Assembly (NCBI GenBank): GCA_024229515.1 | Contig: JAAESI010000340.1 | Coordinates: 1-64,000, forward strand | From: Pseudomonadota bacterium | Lineage (GTDB): Bacteria; Myxococcota_A; UBA796; UBA9615 | DNA: 64,000 nucleotides | Direction of reading: 5' to 3' | Shown: positions 55,726-64,000 of the stretch, piece by piece | Layout: each line of letters starts with the position of its first letter | Position numbering within the stretch: the first letter of the stretch is position 1 | Notes under the pieces: generated by a model | Seen by the model: only the letters and a program-made list of their open reading frames with translations | Database searches by the model: none | What the model was told of the DNA's origin: nothing | Position numbers and translations under genes: made by a program

Positions 55726-56760
55726 ATGGGCTGGCTGATCGTTCTCGCTGTCGCCGTCGGGGGAGCCCTGTATGGGCTCAAGACCCTGGACGATTCCCTC
55801 CAGCGCAAGCACGGCGGAGGTGCGCCTCCTTCGCCGCCGTCGCCGGATCCGCCTCCTCAGGTGGCACCGCCGACGCGGTCCGCGCCGCCCCCGAAGGCCA
55901 AGGCCAGGCCGAAGCCCAAGCCGGCCGCGAAGCCGAAGCCGAAGGCCGCCGCCAAGCCGAAGGCTGCTGCCAAGCCGAAGGCAGCTGCCAAGCCGAAGGC
56001 AAAGCCGAAGCCCAAGGCGAAGCCGAAGGCCGCCGCCAAGCCGAAGTTGGTGGAGAAGGCGCCTCCCAAGAAGGCCAAGCCGGCCGCCAAGCCGAAGAAG
56101 CCCAAGACGACGGCCACCGACTTCTTCGATCCCCCTCCCCCGCCGGAGGAGGACCCCGCGACGGAGACGAGCGACCCGACCGGAGCGCGGGTGCAGGAGA
56201 TCCTGAACCAGCTGGACGAAGAGTCCGGGGACGCCGACTCCACGGCGGGCCGCACCGGTGATCCAGGCTCCCTCGCAGCCCTCCCCCCCGCGGAGGACGA
56301 AGCCGCCGAGCACCTCCAGGAGCTCCGCCGCACCCTCAAGGCGGGAGAGACCCCGGACGCCGCCATCGTCGAGGCGTTGGCCGCGGATCCGATCACGCGC
56401 CGCCCGATCTACGCGGTCCTCAAGGCGATGAAGAAGGCGTCGTTGATCCCGCAGCGCCTCCGCACCCGCAAGGCGATGGCGGAAGCCGACATGGTCACGT
56501 GGATCGTCGAATCGGAGTTGTCGTCCCTGCCCACCTCGATCGAGCAGATCGAGGTCCTCAGCAAGGGCAGCATCGACTGGTATCTGTTCCGCTTCGAGGT
56601 GACCGGGCGGGGCCCCATGGCGGGCGTGTCGGGACCGTGGAACCGCGCCGACGGACCCTCGGGGAGCCCTGGTGGCGACACCGGCAGCGACCTGACACCC
56701 TGGTCGAACGACTCAGACGCGCGCGTGCGCGAGCTGATGGAAGCGCACGCCAAGGGTTAG
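55726..56760 (+). CDS. Membrane-anchored protein with Lys/Ala/Pro-rich (histone-H1-like) repeat region
   Basis: TM MGWLIVLAVAVGGALYGL; KPKAAAKPKAAAKPKA repeats; C-terminal folded domain. Confidence 0.72.
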   Translation: MGWLIVLAVAVGGALYGLKTLDDSLQRKHGGGAPPSPPSPDPPPQVAPPTRSAPPPKAKARPKPKPAAKPKPKAAAKPKAAAKPKAAAKPKAKPKPKAKPKAAAKPKLVEKAPPKKAKPAAKPKKPKTTATDFFDPPPPPEEDPATETSDPTGARVQEILNQLDEESGDADSTAGRTGDPGSLAALPPAEDEAAEHLQELRRTLKAGETPDAAIVEALAADPITRRPIYAVLKAMKKASLIPQRLRTRKAMAEADMVTWIVESELSSLPTSIEQIEVLSKGSIDWYLFRFEVTGRGPMAGVSGPWNRADGPSGSPGGDTGSDLTPWSNDSDARVRELMEAHAKG

Positions 56761-56772
56761 GGTTCTCAGATC

Positions 56773-57015
56773 ATGTTGATGATCGCGCAGCTGCTGCACT
56801 TCATGAGCGGTCTCCTCTTGATCGAGGCCCTGCTCTCCTGGGTGGTCGGTCCGGACGACTTCCCCCGCAACTACACGCGGCAGCTCACGGAGCCGCTGTA
56901 CACGCCGCTGCGCAAGGTCATCGACCCGCAGCGCATGGGTGGGCTCGACCTGTCGCCGTTGGTCTACATCTTCGGTCTGGAGATCCTCGCCAGCGCGATC
57001 GCCAGCGCCGCCTGA
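56773..57015 (+). CDS. YggT-like small membrane protein
   Basis: LSWVVGPDDFPRNYTRQLTEPLYTPLRKVIDPQRMGGLDLSPLVYIFGLEILASAI. Confidence 0.75.
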   Translation: MLMIAQLLHFMSGLLLIEALLSWVVGPDDFPRNYTRQLTEPLYTPLRKVIDPQRMGGLDLSPLVYIFGLEILASAIASAA

Positions 57016-57612
57016 TCAACCGAGCATGTGCCCCATGCGGAGTTGCTTCGCCTCGAGGTAGCCGGCGGAGTGCTCGTTGGCGGCCATGAGGATCGGAATG
57101 CGCCCCGTGATCTGCACGCCGAGCTCTTCGAGCATGCGCACCTTGCGGGGGTTGTTCGTCATCAACCGCACGGACTCCACCGCCAGGTCCTGAAGGATGA
57201 AGGCAGCCGCGTCGTAGCGGCGGACGTCGTCCGGGAGACCGAGCAGGCGGTTGGCGTCCACGGTGTCGTGGCCGTCCTCCTGCAGGGCGTAGGCGGCGAT
57301 CTTGTTGGCGAGGCCGATGCCACGCCCCTCCTGGCGGAGATAGATCACGGCACCGGGGCCGCGCTTGCGGATGTAGTCCATCGAGAAGCGGAGCTGCTGG
57401 CGGCAGTCGCACTTGAGCGAGCCCAACACCTCGGAGGTGAAGCACTCGTCGTGGACACGCACGGGCACACCAACTCCACCTTCGAGGCCGCCGCTGATGA
57501 TCGCGACCGGCTCGGTGCCGGAAGCGTGATCACGGTAGGCGCGCACGCGGTAGGAGCCTTGCTCCGTGGGCAGAAGAGTCTCGGAGACGAAACTCAGGTC
57601 GGGCGGGGTCAT
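57016..57612 (-). CDS. ribA: GTP cyclohydrolase II
   Basis: RVHDECFTSEVLGSLKCDCRQQL, GAVIYLRQEGRGIGLANKIAAYALQ, RLMTNNPRKV. Confidence 0.96.
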   Translation of the reverse strand: MTPPDLSFVSETLLPTEQGSYRVRAYRDHASGTEPVAIISGGLEGGVGVPVRVHDECFTSEVLGSLKCDCRQQLRFSMDYIRKRGPGAVIYLRQEGRGIGLANKIAAYALQEDGHDTVDANRLLGLPDDVRRYDAAAFILQDLAVESVRLMTNNPRKVRMLEELGVQITGRIPILMAANEHSAGYLEAKQLRMGHMLG

Positions 57613-57696
57613 GGGGATGACAAGTACCTCCGACAGGCGTAGGAGTACGCCGGCTAGCCCCTACTTAAGAGGCGAATGAGGCCACGTCAAGGAACG

Positions 57697-59165
<1,469 letters not shown>

Positions 59166-59166
<1 letters not shown>

Positions 59167-59738
59167 TGCTTCTCATCGTCGACAACTATGACTCGTTCAC
59201 GTTCAACCTCTATCAGATGCTCGGGGGCCTCCATCCCCGCATCGAGGTGGTGCGCAACGACCGCATCACGGTCGAGGAGATCTCGGCGGCGAAGTTCGAC
59301 GGCATCGTGCTGAGCCCGGGGCCGGGCACGCCGGACGACTCGGGGGTCTGCTTCGACATCCTGCGGGAGCTCGACGGCACGCTGCCGATCCTGGGCGTCT
59401 GCCTGGGCCACCAGGCGATCTGCCAGATGCGGGGCGCCAAGGTCGTGCGCGCGGAGCTGCCGGTGCATGGCAAGCCCAGCGACGTGACCCACGACGGGAA
59501 GGGCTTGTTCGCCGGCATGCCGACGCCGTTCGTGGCGGGGCGGTACCACTCGCTGGTGGTCGATCCCGCGACGCTGCCGGACGACCTCGTGGTCACCGCG
59601 AGCACCGACGACGGCGAGATCATGGCCGTGCGCCACGTCACCCACCCGACGGTGGGGGTGCAGTTCCACCCCGAGTCGATTCTCACGCCGGACGGCGAAC
59701 GGCTGCTGGCCAACTTCCTGGGGATGCTGGCGGGGTAG
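59166..59738 (+). CDS. trpG: Anthranilate synthase component II
   Basis: MLLIVDNYDSFTFNLYQ, LSPGPGTPDDSGVC, ILGVCLGHQAIC, HPTVGVQFHPES. Confidence 0.95.
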
Positions 59739-59747
59739 GATCTCGGG

Positions 59748-60433
59748 ATGCACCGACGCTCCCTGCTCGCCTCGTCGCCCTCGTCTTCGCCCTCGGCACC
59801 TCCGCTCCCACGGCCGCGAAGGCGGAGTTCAACGCGGTGTTCTTCACCCTCGGCGTCGCCAAGGTCCCGGGCATCGCCTTCGACATCGTGGGCGCCGCGC
59901 GCCTGGGGCCCCGGCTCGCGGAGTTCGACAACTACACCCCCGAGCTGGCCCGCGCGGCGCGGCTGTCCTTCGCCTCCAACCTGGTGACTCTGGGGCTGCA
60001 TGGCGTGTCGATCGGCTCCTTCCTGATCGCCTCCTTCCTGGACGAGGACTGGGAAGACCTGATCGTCCCCACCTTCGGCATCAACGCCGCGGCGGACCTC
60101 GCGAGCGGGGTCCTGGGACTCGTGGCCGGGGTGGACGTCATCCTCCAACGCAACGCCGCAGGCCTGACCGGCACCCCGCTGGGGACCGCCGCGACGTGGT
60201 CCGGCGCGATCAACATCGCCATGGGTGCGTTCGGGGTGATCTGGTTCCTGCCGATGACGATCGGGTTCGTGGTGGGGGCGTCGGCGCTGGCGTCGAAGAT
60301 GCCGACGAAGTCGATCAAGGCAATCGCGCTGGTGCCCAACGGCGCCGGGGCGGCGCTGGTAGCCCTGCGCGGGAAGTCGGAAGGGTCGCGCCACGGGCGC
60401 CAAGGGGCCACGGCGCCACGGGAATCTGGATGA
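59748..60433 (+). CDS. Hypothetical membrane protein; signal peptide may be in a different frame (possible 1-nt deletion near 59771)
   Basis: MHRRSLLA... in one frame, VALVFALGTSAPTAAKAEFNAVFFTLGVAK... in another; multi-TM body from 59837. Confidence 0.5.
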
Positions 60434-60563
60434 CGGAACCGCTCCCAGATACCGCACGGTCTCCGTTGTTGAGAACCCCAGAGAGCAACGGCCTCGGCAT
60501 CTGACGGCACTTCGTCCCACGAGACCCTCGTGGCGCCGTGGCCCCGTTGCGATCGTGGCGCGA
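60385..60563. repeat. 36-bp inverted repeat pair (60385-60420 / 60528-60563), MITE/REP-like
   Basis: GTCGCGCCACGGGCGCCAAGGGGCCACGGCGCCACG versus reverse complement GTCGCGCCACGATCGCAACGGGGCCACGGCGCCACG: 32/36 identical by eye. Confidence 0.75.
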
Positions 60564-60600
60564 CACTCCTTTCTCCCCCGCCATCTGGTATCGCTTCTCC

Positions 60601-61611
<1,011 letters not shown>

Positions 61612-61615
61612 GTCG

Positions 61616-63228
61616 ATGACCATCCTCGACGAGATCGGGCGCCGCAAGCGGTGGGAAGGCCGCGTGCTCCGGGACGCGCTCCGCGGACACCTGCGGGAGC
61701 AGCCCGGCGTCGGCTTCATGCCGGCCGAAGAGGTGCTCGCCGAAGCGGGCCGGTTCCTCAAGGCAGGCGGCTGCGAGCGCCCCCAGCGGCGCCCCTGGGA
61801 AGCCGCCCTCGCCCACGCCGACGAGCTCCGCGTCATCGCCGAGGTGAAGCGCCGCTCTCCGTCCGCGGGGAGCTTCGCGACCTGGACCGACCCCGCCGAG
61901 CTGGCGAGCGTCTACGAGGCCGGCGGCGCGGCCGCGGTCTCCTGCCTCACCGACGCCGAGTTCTTCGACGGCCGTCCCGCCTTCCTGGCGCGCTGCCGGG
62001 AGGTCTTCTCCGGCCCCGTGCTGCGCAAGGACTTCCTCCTGGACGAGCTCGACGTGGCCGTCTCCGCCGCCCTCGGGGCCGACGCCATCCTGCTGATCGT
62101 GTCGATGCTGGGACCGCGCACCCAGGCGATGATCAAGCTCGCCCGCTGCTACGACCTGGGGGTCCTGGTCGAGGTCCACGACGGCCGCGAACTCGAGATC
62201 GCGATGGCCGCGGGCTCGCCGGTCCTGGGCATCAACAACCGCGATCTGCGCACCTTCCGCACCGACCTGGCGGCCACCGAACGGCTGACCGAGCGCATCC
62301 CCCCGGGCATCGTGATCGTCGGGGAGAGCGGGATCAAGGGGCCGAAGGACGCCGTCCGGATGCGGCGGGCGGGGTGCCACGCGATCCTCGTGGGCGAGTC
62401 GCTGGCTCGGGGCCGGGGTGACGGCCTGGAGGCGATGAGGATCCCGGGAGCCCGCGGCAACGCTGGTTCGAGGGTCCACGGAAGCAAGCGGAAAAGCGGA
62501 GACGAGCCGGCGCACGGTGGATTTGGGGGCGTGGTCCTCGCTTCGGGGTTGGTGCTGCCGACCGGGTTCGGCGTGGAGGAGAACGAGGAGCCCAGCGAGC
62601 TTCGGATCAAGGTCTGCGGACTGACGCGGGCCGATGACGTGGAGGCGGCGGGGAAGGCCGGGGCGACGCACGCGGGGTTCATCCTGGCGCCGTCGAAGCG
62701 GCGGGTGAGCGACCTGCGGGACCTGGACGTGTTGGTCGGCACGGCGCACGACGCCGGGCTGCTCGCGGTCGGGGTGTTCGTGAACGAGGACGTGCCCGAA
62801 GTGCTCGGGATCGCTAAGAAATACCGACTGGATGTGGTGCAACTGCACGGCGACGAAGCGCCCGAGGTGGTGCGCGCTGTCCGGGATGCCGGGCTGACGG
62901 TGTGGAAGGCGGTCCAGGCCGGGCCCGACTTCCGCACCGACAGCGTCGACGTCTTCTGGGACGCGGGCGCCGAGGCGGTGCTCATCGACAAGTGGCACCC
63001 CAAGGCCCGGGGCGGGACCGGCGAGGCGCTCGATCCTGCCGTCGCCGCCGCGGTGGCGCTGCGCGGGCCGACCATGCTCGCGGGGGGGCTGGACGGCGAC
63101 AACGTCGGTACCCTGGCGGACCAGGCTCAACCCTGGGGCGTGGATGCGTCCAGCAAGCTCGAGTCGAGCCCCGGGATCAAGGACGCGGACAAGCTGCTGG
63201 CCTACGTCGAAGCCGCGCGGAGGCAGGG

Positions 63229-63232
<4 letters not shown>
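61616..63232 (+). CDS. trpCF: Indole-3-glycerol-phosphate synthase / phosphoribosylanthranilate isomerase fusion (TrpC-TrpF)
   Basis: Trp[47 protein letters not shown]; Trp[34 protein letters not shown]. Confidence 0.95.

Positions 63233-64000
<768 letters not shown>

Overview
This is a 64 kb window of GC-rich bacterial chromosome, probably Myxococcota/deltaproteobacterial-like. That placement is inferred from MopE-type Asp/Cys repeat lipoproteins, several Ser/Thr kinases, many lipoproteins and overlapping ATGA gene junctions. I read about 50 protein-coding genes and no rRNA, tRNA or CRISPR array. Main blocks: (i) a degenerate PBP1/GT51-like protein and a TPR protein; (ii) a ThDP enzyme divergent from a secreted SRPBCC protein; (iii) a minus-strand sugar-acid operon (lipoprotein, GH1 glycosidase, IlvD/Edd dehydratase, SDR, DgoK-like kinase, DgoA-like aldolase, SMP-30 lactonase) that looks like a De Ley-Doudoroff galactose pathway; (iv) a DUF2062 protein, a phasin-like protein and an MBL-fold protein; (v) a GT2 glycan synthase fused to an SGNH-hydrolase-like domain, carrying an apparent 2-nt frameshift; (vi) PepP and a CPBP protease; (vii) a ~1.36 kb region without credible coding, bounded by inverted repeats and rich in tetraloop-type hairpins; (viii) two coupled MopE-like lipoproteins; (ix) KdsB-like, DUF72 (frameshift at a C10 tract), class-V aminotransferase, a 1195-aa kinase/ATPase, a degenerate CpaF-like ATPase, GloB, a large coiled-coil protein, M48 protease, SpoIID protein, a third MopE-like protein, a HADH-ECH fusion, two more kinases, a MetH/MetF-type fusion, GbsR/MarR regulator, ABC exporter, PPC lipoprotein, YggT, RibA; (x) trpE-trpG-hyp-trpD-trpCF-trpB (truncated by the window end). 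The most interesting non-coding signals are the 21.4-22.8 kb element, a matched pair of operator-like palindromes (ATCTACCnAnnAGTAGAT) overlapping two apparently leaderless promoters 9 kb apart, and a FadR-type palindrome upstream of the phasin-like gene.
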